A stretch of 64,000 nucleotides of DNA from Maribacter sp. MMG018 (GTDB taxonomy: Bacteria; Bacteroidota; Bacteroidia; Flavobacteriales; Flavobacteriaceae). Of the stretch, positions 17,100 through 25,378 are shown one piece after another. The notes under the pieces are model-generated. The model had not been told where the DNA came from. It worked only from the letters and a program-made list of their open reading frames with translations, and did not search any database. The translations under genes were made by a program, and so were the position numbers. The stretch spans positions 992,001 through 1,056,000 of the forward strand of contig NZ_JAGJEC010000001.1 in the NCBI RefSeq assembly GCF_018100785.1, in the 5' to 3' direction. How positions within the stretch are numbered: position 1 is the first letter of the stretch; each line of letters begins with the position of its first letter.

Positions 17100-18086
17100 T
17101 TAAAATTGAAAAACTCGCTGTAGAAAGTTATCTATACCGTTCACCGAAGGCTCAAACCATGGGTGGTATAAGATAAATGAGTGGGGGGCCGTTTCAAAGG
17201 AAATAACCTCCGAATAAATATTATAATTACGAAGCATTTCTATAAAGTCATCCCTTCCGGCATGCATATGTGATACCGAACTGTTGATAAACAAAGAAGG
17301 GGGAGTTTTAGAATTTACATGGGTAAGCGGAGATGCCAACTTCCATAATAATGGGTTTTCTTTCTTGTTGTATCCGAACCAATGGGTGGCAGCGGAAATA
17401 TTCTCGTTCTTCTCGCCACTGTCCGGATGTATAAAGGAAAGTGTACCATCTATATCTATAATGGCGTTTACATGTGATGATACTTCTGAAAAACAACCGT
17501 CATTTTCAAATATCGCTTTGTTGGCCGTGGTTCCTAGAAAGGCTGCTAACTCGCCACCTGCAGAAAAGCCGGAAACAACTATTTTTTCCGGATCTATATT
17601 GTAGGTTTCTGCATTGGCCCGTACCCAACGTATAACAGCTTTTAAGTCATAAATGGCGGAGGGAAAAAGAGCCTCGGTAGATAGTCTGTATTCGGGCGTA
17701 AAGCACACATACCCTCTATTGGCCAGTTGTTGTGCCAAAGGATGGTGTTGGCTTCTATGGCCCGTGCGCCAACCGCCACCATGAATAATGATAATGGCCG
17801 TTTTTAAAGAGGAAGAAGATGTATCGTTCTTAAAAACATCCAATTTAAGTTCACGTTCTCCCCATGAGCAATAGGTAATATCACGTTGTTCTTTTACAGT
17901 TTCAAGATCAAACTCTTTAACGATTTTAATTTGCGGGTGATCTTTTACATCTTTCGCATAGGCAGATGCTACGGTGAAAGAAGTATCCCTGATACCCGTA
18001 ATACCCTCAAAACTTTGGGCGGCAATATTCTTGCAAACAAACACCGTAAAGGCAAAAAAAGCAAATAACGAAACTTTTAAATTCAT
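17100..18086 (-). CDS. Secreted alpha/beta-hydrolase (esterase)
   Basis: 328-residue esterase with a signal peptide ending near AAQ (residue 24). The oxyanion motif HGGGWRTG, nucleophile elbow GFSAGGE (Ser), an acid in HAGRDD and the His in APHSFILYHP make a complete hormone-sensitive-lipase/BD-FAE type triad. It probably removes ester groups (for example acetyl or feruloyl) from a carbohydrate in the periplasm. It lies downstream of the aldehyde dehydrogenase on the same strand with 251 bases between them, which carry a palindrome, so it may have its own promoter. Confidence 0.8.
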   Translation of the reverse strand: MNLKVSLFAFFAFTVFVCKNIAAQSFEGITGIRDTSFTVASAYAKDVKDHPQIKIVKEFDLETVKEQRDITYCSWGERELKLDVFKNDTSSSSLKTAIIIIHGGGWRTGHRSQHHPLAQQLANRGYVCFTPEYRLSTEALFPSAIYDLKAVIRWVRANAETYNIDPEKIVVSGFSAGGELAAFLGTTANKAIFENDGCFSEVSSHVNAIIDIDGTLSFIHPDSGEKNENISAATHWFGYNKKENPLLWKLASPLTHVNSKTPPSLFINSSVSHMHAGRDDFIEMLRNYNIYSEVISFETAPHSFILYHPWFEPSVNGIDNFLQRVFQF

Positions 18087-18145
18087 AGACCTTCCTTATT
18101 TGACGGAGCTTGGGTGATCTGCTTTTCTCCCTCTTTATGATTCTG

Positions 18146-18170
18146 CCCTAGAAATCTAGGGAGTTTTTTT
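18146..18170 (+). terminator. Plus-strand hairpin with T-run, no plus-strand gene upstream
   Basis: CCCTAG-AAAT-CTAGGG followed by AG and seven Ts on the plus strand. The neighbouring genes are both on the minus strand, so it either ends an antisense transcript or belongs to the 5' leader of the esterase mRNA. Confidence 0.35.
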
Positions 18171-18265
18171 ATGTTATATGATTTTTGGTCGTGCCCTTTT
18201 TACGGACCAATAGACTTTTTACCACTAACAAAACCGACCCATCTAAAAATAGAAATGATCGATAT

Positions 18266-18285
18266 TATTTGATGTACATCAAATA
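18266..18285. promoter_or_regulatory. Perfect 20-bp palindrome with FNR/CRP-type core
   Basis: TATTTGATG-TACATCAAATA is fully self-complementary and includes TTGAT-N4-ATCAA, the classical FNR half-site arrangement. It lies 180 bases upstream of the esterase start and 53 bases beyond the aldehyde dehydrogenase stop. A Crp/Fnr-family regulator is the most likely binder; none is encoded in the window. Confidence 0.5.
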
Positions 18286-18337
18286 TTAGGTGCAAATATG
18301 GAAAATATGAGGTTAAAAACCTTGTTTTTTTTACTTT

Positions 18338-19882
18338 TTACAATTTTTCTTTTGTGAAATTTCCATCGACTAATCGCCATATATTCAAAGGATTGTCATC
18401 TTTTAACTCCTCTGGTAATAGTGCCTGTGGATAATCTTGGTAGCATACAGGGCGAACAAAACGTTTAATGGCGTTGGTGCCTACCGATGTAGAGCTTGGT
18501 GCGGTAGTTGCCGGAAAAGGACCGCCATGTACCATCGAGTGGCACACTTCTACGCCCGTAGGGAAACCATTGATCAATACGCGCCCTACCTTTTGTTCCA
18601 ATATTTCAAATAATTCCCCAAAATTTTCCAGGTCTTCTTCGGTGCCATGTACCGTAGCGGTTAGGTGACCCTCTAGTTCTTTTGCCGCTTGTAGCAGTTT
18701 TTCTTTAGATACATCGGCCACTACGACAGAAGAGGGGCCAAAATTTTCTTCGGCAAGAGCACCATTGGATAAGAAAGTTTCGATATTGGTTTTAAATACG
18801 GTAGAAGCTACTTTATTGGCACCTTCCCCATTTTTTCCTTTCGCAACAGTTTCTAGGTTTTCTTGTGATTCAAAGTACTCAATGCCCTTTGTATAGGAAG
18901 ATTGAATGCCCGAAGTTAACATGGTTCCTGCTTCTTGGGCATTAATTTTGTCTTGTAATGTATTAATAAAACCATTTGTAGGACCATCGGAAAGAAAGGT
19001 CAGTCCAGGATTGGTGCAGAATTGACCGACTCCCATGTTAATGGAGTTGGCCAAGCCTTCCGCGATTTTTTCTCCACGCTCTTTAAGGGCTTTCGGTAAA
19101 ATAAATACGGGGTTGCTACTACCCATTTCAGAGAATACGGGAATTGAAACAGGTCTGTTGTTCGCATATTCGAAAATGGCCATGCCTCCACGGTAAGATC
19201 CCGTAAAACCTACGGCCTTGATGCCCTCATGTTTTACCAAAACTTCACCTACCTCAATTGAGTTTCCTTGTAGTAAGGTAAATGTTCCTTTTGGCATTCC
19301 TGTTTTTTCTATAGCCGTTTCAATTGCTTTTGCAACCAATTCGGTAGTACCCGGATGCGCGGGGTGTCCTTTATATACTACAGGGCAGCCCGCCGCCAAA
19401 GCAGAGGCGGTATCCCCACCTGCCGTAGAGAATGCCAAAGGAAAATTACTGGCACCAAATACGGCAACGGGACCTAAGGGAATCATCATGTGCCTAATGT
19501 CCGATTTGGGTATTGGTGTTCTATCCGGTTGTGCTTTGTCTATTCTAGCATCTACCCAAGACCCTTCTCTTACGACACTTGCAAATAATCGTAATTGGTT
19601 CATGGTTCTGCCTCGCTCTCCTTGTAAACGCCCTACGGGCAATGCTGTTTCTAAAGTACCGCGTTCTATGAGCTCATCCCCCAGATTTTCAATTTCAGTC
19701 GCTATCTGCTCTAAAAAGAGCGCTTTTTGTTCGTTTTTAACCTTTCTATATGTCTGAAATGCCTCTGAGGCCTCGTTTACGGCTTCATTTATCTCTGATT
19801 TGGTCGCATTTTTATAGTCACCTTCCAAAACTTCGTTTGTAGCCGGATTTACTGCTTTAAAATAATTTTTTTCGCTGCTCAT
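18338..19882 (-). CDS. Aldehyde dehydrogenase, ketoglutarate semialdehyde (2,5-dioxovalerate) type
   Basis: 514-residue NAD(P)-dependent aldehyde dehydrogenase. Characteristic segments: FGASNFPLAFSTAGGDTASALAAGCPVVYKGHPAHPGT (quoted here only as a region, residues about 138-175), catalytic Glu in FSEMGSSNP and catalytic Cys in GVGQFCTNPG. This combination is typical of alpha-ketoglutarate semialdehyde dehydrogenases, which end oxidative routes for uronates, aldarates, pentoses and hydroxyproline by making 2-oxoglutarate. Next to a TRAP transporter and uronate isomerase it suggests an oxidative branch. A tandem direct repeat upstream may be its operator. Confidence 0.85.
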   Translation of the reverse strand: MSSEKNYFKAVNPATNEVLEGDYKNATKSEINEAVNEASEAFQTYRKVKNEQKALFLEQIATEIENLGDELIERGTLETALPVGRLQGERGRTMNQLRLFASVVREGSWVDARIDKAQPDRTPIPKSDIRHMMIPLGPVAVFGASNFPLAFSTAGGDTASALAAGCPVVYKGHPAHPGTTELVAKAIETAIEKTGMPKGTFTLLQGNSIEVGEVLVKHEGIKAVGFTGSYRGGMAIFEYANNRPVSIPVFSEMGSSNPVFILPKALKERGEKIAEGLANSINMGVGQFCTNPGLTFLSDGPTNGFINTLQDKINAQEAGTMLTSGIQSSYTKGIEYFESQENLETVAKGKNGEGANKVASTVFKTNIETFLSNGALAEENFGPSSVVVADVSKEKLLQAAKELEGHLTATVHGTEEDLENFGELFEILEQKVGRVLINGFPTGVEVCHSMVHGGPFPATTAPSSTSVGTNAIKRFVRPVCYQDYPQALLPEELKDDNPLNIWRLVDGNFTKEKL

Positions 19883-19986
19883 AGTAATTCTTTAAAATTT
19901 GTATTAAAAAATACATGATAAAAATAACGAGATTATATTAGGCTTAGGCCCTTTTTATAGACCATTTTATCCATTTCTTTTCTAAT

Positions 19987-20023
19987 GGATAATATATTAT
20001 AACCTAAGGATAATATACTATAA
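19987..20023. repeat. Tandem direct repeat, probable regulator site
   Basis: GGATAATATATTATAA at 19987-20002 and GGATAATATACTATAA at 20008-20023: 15 of 16 bases identical with a 21-bp period, two turns of the helix. It sits 105 bases upstream of the aldehyde dehydrogenase and downstream of dctM. Direct repeats on one DNA face are typical targets of LytTR, AraC and similar regulators. Confidence 0.5.
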
Positions 20024-20122
20024 TGGCTATGCCCACATTTATGTCACATGGGTTTATTATGGCCATCTCGGATCAACCATGAAAGTGTATCACTTCATCT
20101 TTTTCGTGGGTGCCAAACCCTT

Positions 20123-21421
20123 TTATAGGTCGAACAATCTTGGCAACCATAAGCTTAATTCTGGGATATAGGTAACCAGAAACAAAGCTATTATCATTGC
20201 TACGAACAAAGGCAACAACGGTTTAAATACTTTTTGTATGGTGGTTTTTGCGACACTTACACCCACAAAGAGTACAGATCCAACTGGCGGGGTACAAATA
20301 CCTATGCAAAGATTTAGGATCATAATGATTCCAAAGTGAACAGGGTCTAACCCTAATTTTGTGACCACTGGTAAGAAAATAGGTGTAAAGATCAATACGG
20401 CCGGGGTTATATCCATGAAAATACCCACGAATAATAATAGCAGGTTTATGATCAATAGAATTACAATTTTATTATCGCTAAGGCCCAATAATCCTGAACT
20501 TATGTCCTGTGGAATGTTTTCATAGGACAAGGCCCATGACATACACATAGAAGATCCTATCAATAACATTACAATGGCTGTTGTGGCAGTTGAATCCAAT
20601 AGTATTTGTGGCAATTTAGGTATTGATATTTCTTTATAAATAAAGCCAAGGATCAAACTGTACAACACGGCAATTGCCGATGCTTCGGTGGCCGTAAATA
20701 TACCGGAGACGATACCGCCGATGACTACTACCAACATAAATAGACTTGGAAGGGCGTCAATAAGTGTTTTTCCTACTTCTTTTAGAGTACTTCTCTTTCC
20801 GACTTTATACTTTTTCTTTTTCGCCCAGAACATGGCCACGATCATCAAGAAGAGTCCTGTCAATATCCCCGGAATATATCCCGCTAAAAACAATGTGGCT
20901 ATAGATGCACCACCACTGGCCAAGGAATATACTATTAAGATATTACTGGGAGGTATGACCAGCCCTGTAGTTGCGGAGGTGATGTTCACCGCTGCGCCAA
21001 ATTCTTTTGAATAACCTTCTTTTTCCATTTCTGGCCCTAGAATGCTCCCCATGGCAGAAGCCGAAGCTAGGGCAGAACCGGCAATGGCACCCATTAACAT
21101 GGCGGCGATTACATTGATCAAGGCCAATCCGCCAGGGAGGGAACCCACCAGTGTTTTTGCAAATGCAATGAGCCGGTGGGCAATGCCACCTTTGTTCATT
21201 AGCTCGCCCGAGAGTATAAAAAAGGGTATGGCCAAGAGGGCAAAACTATCCAATCCGGTAGCCATTCTTTGTGAAACCGTTGTGAAAGCGGGCATTGCAG
21301 GTATACTCACCAACATGGTTAAAAGAGACGATATTGCAATGCTCCAGGCTACCGGTGTGCCAATGGCCAATAGGCAGATAAAGCTTATGACCAATACTAG
21401 AATAGGTATGTGTTCCATCAT
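20123..21421 (-). CDS. TRAP transporter large permease subunit (DctM)
   Basis: 432-residue membrane protein with about twelve helices and the DctM family pattern (FALLAIPFFILSGELMNKGGIAHRL near the N terminus, later GSVLFVGVSVAKTTI and PELSLWLPR at the end). It is the sodium-driven permease of a TRAP uptake system for carboxylates. It overlaps dctQ by 4 nt, so the two are translationally coupled. The linked uronate isomerase makes a hexuronate the likely substrate. Confidence 0.92.
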   Translation of the reverse strand: MMEHIPILVLVISFICLLAIGTPVAWSIAISSLLTMLVSIPAMPAFTTVSQRMATGLDSFALLAIPFFILSGELMNKGGIAHRLIAFAKTLVGSLPGGLALINVIAAMLMGAIAGSALASASAMGSILGPEMEKEGYSKEFGAAVNITSATTGLVIPPSNILIVYSLASGGASIATLFLAGYIPGILTGLFLMIVAMFWAKKKKYKVGKRSTLKEVGKTLIDALPSLFMLVVVIGGIVSGIFTATEASAIAVLYSLILGFIYKEISIPKLPQILLDSTATTAIVMLLIGSSMCMSWALSYENIPQDISSGLLGLSDNKIVILLIINLLLLFVGIFMDITPAVLIFTPIFLPVVTKLGLDPVHFGIIMILNLCIGICTPPVGSVLFVGVSVAKTTIQKVFKPLLPLFVAMIIALFLVTYIPELSLWLPRLFDL

Positions 21422-21882
21422 GATTTACGTATTAATAGATCCGATGTTTTATAGTATATGATCAAAAAGCCACTGATGGGAATAATAATGTACACTACAG
21501 CCAAGGGTAATTGCAAAGCGGGGGATTGTTGCCCTAGTACATAAGAGATATAGACCAAGCGGGAACCTCCTACAACGAAAGCAAAGAACACAAAGAGAAT
21601 GATCAGTATGGTAACAATGGTCTTGAACCTGTTTTGTGTTTTTATATTGTAACGTGTGGGTAAAATATCAATGGTGACATGTAGGTTTTTGCCAGAAACA
21701 TACGCCGCTCCCAGAACTCCGACCCAGATCATGAGATAACGAGCAAGCTCATCGGTAAAAGAACTTGGGTTTCCTGTTACGTACCTTGTAAATACCTGCC
21801 AAAGTACGTTTATGACCATGACGGACATGATAACAACAAGTGTTTTGCTTATAACACTATCAATTTTTGATCGTAATGCCAT
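21418..21882 (-). CDS. TRAP transporter small permease subunit (DctQ)
   Basis: 154-residue protein with four hydrophobic segments, the DctQ arrangement; WQVFTRYVTGNPSSFTDELARYLMIWVGVLGAAY spans residues about 27-60 and holds the conserved W-x5-R-Y and E-LARYL positions of the family. It forms the membrane complex with DctM. It lies between dctP (4 nt gap) and dctM (4 nt overlap). Confidence 0.9.
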   Translation of the reverse strand: MALRSKIDSVISKTLVVIMSVMVINVLWQVFTRYVTGNPSSFTDELARYLMIWVGVLGAAYVSGKNLHVTIDILPTRYNIKTQNRFKTIVTILIILFVFFAFVVGGSRLVYISYVLGQQSPALQLPLAVVYIIIPISGFLIIYYKTSDLLIRKS

Positions 21883-21886
21883 TGTA

Positions 21887-22873
21887 TTATTGGTTAGTTG
21901 GTTTTGTTTCTTGTATCTGTTTTATCAAAGGGTAGATTTCCGTGTCATTTTTATATGAGTCATAGATTGCTTCCACTTTGTCCGCAAATGCCTTTTTATC
22001 GGGTCTTAAAATTTCTACGCCGGCTTTTTCTACTTCCCTAAGAGCCTCTGCTTCGGCCTCTGCCCATAATATTCGTTGGTATTTTACGGATTCTTTTACC
22101 GAGGCCCTTAACCAGGTTTGCTCTTGTTCCGTTAATTTGTTCCATGCATAGGTACCTATCAATAGCGCATCGGGTAAAACGGTATGTTCGTCCAGCGAAT
22201 AGTATTTGCAAATCTCATAGTGTCTAGACAGGTAAAAACTGGGAGGATTGTTTTCGGCGCCATCTACTACGCCTTGTTGCAAAGAGGTGTAAAGTTCTCC
22301 CCAAGAAATTGGAGTCGGGGATCCGCCCAAGGCTTTTACCATGTTCACAGCAGTAGCACTTTCCATGACCCTTATTTTTTGCCCTTTAAGGTCCGAAGGT
22401 TTTAAAATGGGCTTTTTCATGGTGTAAAAACTTCGGCTTCCGGCATCATAGAACCCCAAGCCCTTTAGCCAGTATTTTTCACCTTCGTTTAAAAGTGTCT
22501 CACCTATGGGGCCATCCAAAACATCAAAAGAATGTTGACGATCCCGAAATAAGAAAGGTAGGCCCAGTACTTTTGTTTTTGGGGCAAAGTTTTCCAAGAC
22601 CCCCACAGATACCTTGGTCATATCTAAACTTCCGATCTGCAAAAGCTCTAAACATTCCCTTTCGGTGCCTAATTGCTGACTGGGGTAGATTTTAAGTCTT
22701 AGTCGACCTCCAGAACGCTCAAAAAGATCTTCGCCCATTTTTACCATAGCCTTGTGCACAGAATGGCTTACATCAAGGCCATGGCCTAACCGTAAGGTCT
22801 TTACATCTGAGTGCGTTGAACAGCCCATGAAGAATGTGGAAAGTAACAACATGAATATTCGGACGTTTTTCAT
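21887..22873 (-). CDS. TRAP transporter substrate-binding lipoprotein (DctP)
   Basis: Periplasmic binding protein of the TRAP system, 328 residues from the ATG at 22873. I use this start because MKNVRIFMLLLSTFFMGC is a clean lipoprotein signal (lipobox FMGC); the frame opens 16 codons earlier without a signal. The conserved Arg that pairs with the ligand carboxylate lies in LKGQKIRVMES, and GGSPTPISWGELYTSLQQG is the usual DctP hinge motif. Together with DctQM and the uronate isomerase encoded just upstream, a monomeric uronate is the probable ligand. Confidence 0.9.
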   Translation of the reverse strand: MKNVRIFMLLLSTFFMGCSTHSDVKTLRLGHGLDVSHSVHKAMVKMGEDLFERSGGRLRLKIYPSQQLGTERECLELLQIGSLDMTKVSVGVLENFAPKTKVLGLPFLFRDRQHSFDVLDGPIGETLLNEGEKYWLKGLGFYDAGSRSFYTMKKPILKPSDLKGQKIRVMESATAVNMVKALGGSPTPISWGELYTSLQQGVVDGAENNPPSFYLSRHYEICKYYSLDEHTVLPDALLIGTYAWNKLTEQEQTWLRASVKESVKYQRILWAEAEAEALREVEKAGVEILRPDKKAFADKVEAIYDSYKNDTEIYPLIKQIQETKPTNQ

Positions 22874-23028
22874 TTTAGCTGCGTGTTTTCTGTAAACCCC
22901 ATTCCTTACTACAGGCCACATTAATGTTAGTGGCTGGGGTAGATCTTAAAAATCTCTTTGGATCCGATATTGAGGTGGTTTCCCTGAACGTTGTTACTTT
23001 CTTCATGGTCGGTTATATGGTTGGTCGG

Positions 23029-24447
23029 TTAAAAATTGAAATATTCTTTGGCATTGTTGTAGCAGATATCTTGAACGATCTGACCTACCAGATCAAAATC
23101 TTTCGGTATTTCCCCTTTCAACATTTCTTTTCCGAACAGGTTACAAAGTACCCTTCTGAAATATTCATGTCTTGGATAGGATAGAAAGCTTCTAGAGTCT
23201 GTCAGCATTCCTATAAAACAGCTTATGAGACCCATATTGGAAAGTGCGTTCATCTGTTTGGTCATACCGTCTTTTTGATCTAAGAACCACCACCCGGAGC
23301 CGAATTGTATTTTGCCCTTGGTTCTACCGTCATTGAAATTACCGATCATTGAGGCCAAAACTTCGTTGTCGGAAGGGTTCAGGTTATAGAGAATCGTTTT
23401 GGTCAGTTTATCTTTCGAATCCAGGCTGTTTAAAAAATTGGAAAGGGTAGAGGCCTGTGGGTAATCTCCGATAGAGTCCCAACCGGTATCCGGCCCTAAC
23501 AAACGGTGCATTCTTTCGTTATTGTTTCTTAAGGCGCCCAAGTGAAACTGTTGTATCCATTGTAGGTTATGGTATTGCTCGCACAGGTATAATAATATGG
23601 CTGTTTGAAATTTCTCTTCCTCTTCTACCGTGATCGTTTTATTGGCCCTTCTTTTTTGAAAGATGTTTTCTATTTCGGTATCGGTATAGGTCTTGTACGG
23701 AATGTAACTTAAACCGTGATCGGATAATTTACAGCCGTTCGCATTAAAATAATCCAATCTTTTATAAAGTGCATCGCAAAGTGATTGGTATGTAGTAATA
23801 TCCACTCCGCTTGCTTCTGCCAACTTATCTAGATATGAATTGTAGTTGCTGTCAGCAATTAATATGGCCTTATCGGGCCTAAACGATGTACTTATCTTTA
23901 CTCCGAACCCATTTTTTGCAATATGGCGATGATGTTCTAGATTGTCGATAGGGTCTTCGGTGGTGCAAACTACCCTAACGTTCATTTTTTTTATCAGACT
24001 CTGACAGCTGTATGCGGTAGTTTGTAATTTTGCGGTAGCTTCGGTATAAATTTCATTGGCCGTAGAGGAATTTAATAAAAGGTCTATGTCAAAGTATCGT
24101 TTTAGCTCTAGATGCGTCCAGTGATATAGTGGATTTCTTAGGGTGTAAGGCACAGTTTTTGCCCAATGTGAAAATTTTTCATGGTCAGCGGCCGTACCGG
24201 TAATATATTTTTCTTCGATTCCGAAAGTACGCATGGCCCTCCATTTGTAGTGATCGCCATTGATCCATATCTGTGTTAGATTGTTATATATGTGATTCTC
24301 CGCAATTTCTTTGGGTGGAAGGTGGCAATGGTAATCGATAATGGGCATCGAAGCCGCAAATTCATGATAAAGTCTTTCAGAAAAATCATTTTCCAACAGA
24401 AAGTTATCATGAATAAATTTTTCTGTGTTTGGGGTCAATGTGTTCAT
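23029..24447 (-). CDS. uxaC: Uronate (glucuronate/galacturonate) isomerase
   Basis: 472-residue UxaC-family enzyme of the amidohydrolase superfamily. The metal motif His-x-His is in IDYHCHLPPKEIAEN near residue 38. It converts glucuronate to fructuronate or galacturonate to tagaturonate. It is the promoter-proximal gene of the minus-strand uxaC-dctPQM set, 155 bases ahead of dctP. The next enzymes of the classical pathway (UxaB/UxuB, UxaA/UxuA) are not in the window, but the product KDG would merge with kdgK and the aldolase of the alginate operon. Confidence 0.93.
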   Translation of the reverse strand: MNTLTPNTEKFIHDNFLLENDFSERLYHEFAASMPIIDYHCHLPPKEIAENHIYNNLTQIWINGDHYKWRAMRTFGIEEKYITGTAADHEKFSHWAKTVPYTLRNPLYHWTHLELKRYFDIDLLLNSSTANEIYTEATAKLQTTAYSCQSLIKKMNVRVVCTTEDPIDNLEHHRHIAKNGFGVKISTSFRPDKAILIADSNYNSYLDKLAEASGVDITTYQSLCDALYKRLDYFNANGCKLSDHGLSYIPYKTYTDTEIENIFQKRRANKTITVEEEEKFQTAILLYLCEQYHNLQWIQQFHLGALRNNNERMHRLLGPDTGWDSIGDYPQASTLSNFLNSLDSKDKLTKTILYNLNPSDNEVLASMIGNFNDGRTKGKIQFGSGWWFLDQKDGMTKQMNALSNMGLISCFIGMLTDSRSFLSYPRHEYFRRVLCNLFGKEMLKGEIPKDFDLVGQIVQDICYNNAKEYFNF

Positions 24448-24874
24448 TAATTTTCGTTTGATGGTTTTTCGATGGTAGCCGGTATCGTATTTTTTCTAAT
24501 TTGAATAATCAACAATTAAATGGTTTTTTAGGTGATAGATGTTGTATAAAACTAAGTATTTTTTGTTTGTTCTGTAATTTACAAGATTACCGAGTGTAAT
24601 CAGAATTTATATTTGTTATAAGTATCACAAGTTGAATAATATGGTATTGTTACTTGTTGATAATTAGTTGTTTAAGCTGCGTGTATTTTCTTTTGGGCCT
24701 TTTGGTTCTATCCAATTAACGGCCACTGGTCATTCGTGTTTATTTCAGTTGTAGAATAGGTTGTTTGGGGTTGATTTTCAGTCATTTCACATAATTAAAG
24801 CAATTTTAAAGAGAAGTGTTGTTCTACATTTGTCCCGAAATAATATTTAATAAAATCGAATAATTATAGATATC
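24448..24874. other. Divergent intergenic region uxaC / small acidic protein
   Basis: 427 AT-rich bases without a protein gene. They hold an imperfect inverted repeat (TATCACAAGT at 24623-24632 and ACTTGTTGATA at 24652-24662, one extra base) that may be an operator, and a possible plus-strand promoter near 24825. Confidence 0.4.
24825..24832 (+). promoter_or_regulatory. Possible -7 element for the acidic repeat protein
   Basis: TACATTTG fits TAnnTTTG and lies 42 bases before the start codon at 24875. The -33 region is only a TTTT run 17 bases upstream. Confidence 0.4.
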
Positions 24875-25258
24875 ATGAAAAAAATAACAACCCTATTGGG
24901 TATAGGATTATTGGGGGCATTATTGATCTCGTTTACAGGAATCAACAAAATGTCGGTAAAAGATGATTATAAAAGTAAAGATCTTCTTGGGCTGTCACAT
25001 AACCCCTTTGCAGAAGGCCTTAGAATGGAAATGGAATCTGCCAACATGAAGGCCGATGACCTGATGTTGGTCGAAGAGGAAGAAGAAATCGTTTTAGGAT
25101 TTGATACGGCAGATTATTTGCCTTTTGGATTTAATGCATACGAGGGTATGGAGGTGGATCCCGATGATATTATATTAATGGAGGAAGAAGAGAAAGTAGA
25201 GCTAGGTTTTGACGTGGCTCCGTATCTGCCCGAGAACTTTGATCCATTTGCCAAATAA
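24875..25258 (+). CDS. Small exported acidic protein with two C-terminal repeats
   Basis: 127 residues, not a family I can name. Residues 1-24 look like an N-terminal signal or membrane anchor (MKKITTLLGIGLLGALLISFTG). The rest is very acidic and contains a repeat of about 33 residues: MLVEEEEEIVLGFDTADYLP with FGFNAYEG, then ILMEEEEKVELGFDVAPYLP with ENFDPFAK. It is followed by a hairpin and then by a LytS/LytTR two-component pair on the same strand, so it may be a ligand, target or accessory of that pair. Function unknown. Confidence 0.75.
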   Translation: MKKITTLLGIGLLGALLISFTGINKMSVKDDYKSKDLLGLSHNPFAEGLRMEMESANMKADDLMLVEEEEEIVLGFDTADYLPFGFNAYEGMEVDPDDIILMEEEEKVELGFDVAPYLPENFDPFAK

Positions 25259-25287
25259 ATGGATTCCAAGCTTATTTTGTTTTCTTT

Positions 25288-25315
25288 ACAGGTCTTCGAT
25301 TTATCGAAGACCTGT
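25288..25315 (+). terminator. Hairpin after the acidic repeat protein
   Basis: Perfect 11-bp stem ACAGGTCTTCG / CGAAGACCTGT with loop ATTTAT, 30 bases past the stop codon. Only a short T-rich tail (TCTTG) follows. Confidence 0.5.
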
Positions 25316-25378
25316 TCTTGAAAATAGTCTTGATTAAAACCGACCAACTAAAATTGATGTAAATTTGAGATACCGCCA

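Noticed and set aside
18338..19882. Succinate semialdehyde or betaine aldehyde dehydrogenase
   Set aside because: The FGASNFPLAF and KGHPAHPGT segments and the genetic context fit the ketoglutarate semialdehyde group better.
22924..23184. 86-codon plus-strand frame between dctP and uxaC
   Set aside because: Overlaps the uxaC 3' end antisense and has no recognisable protein features.
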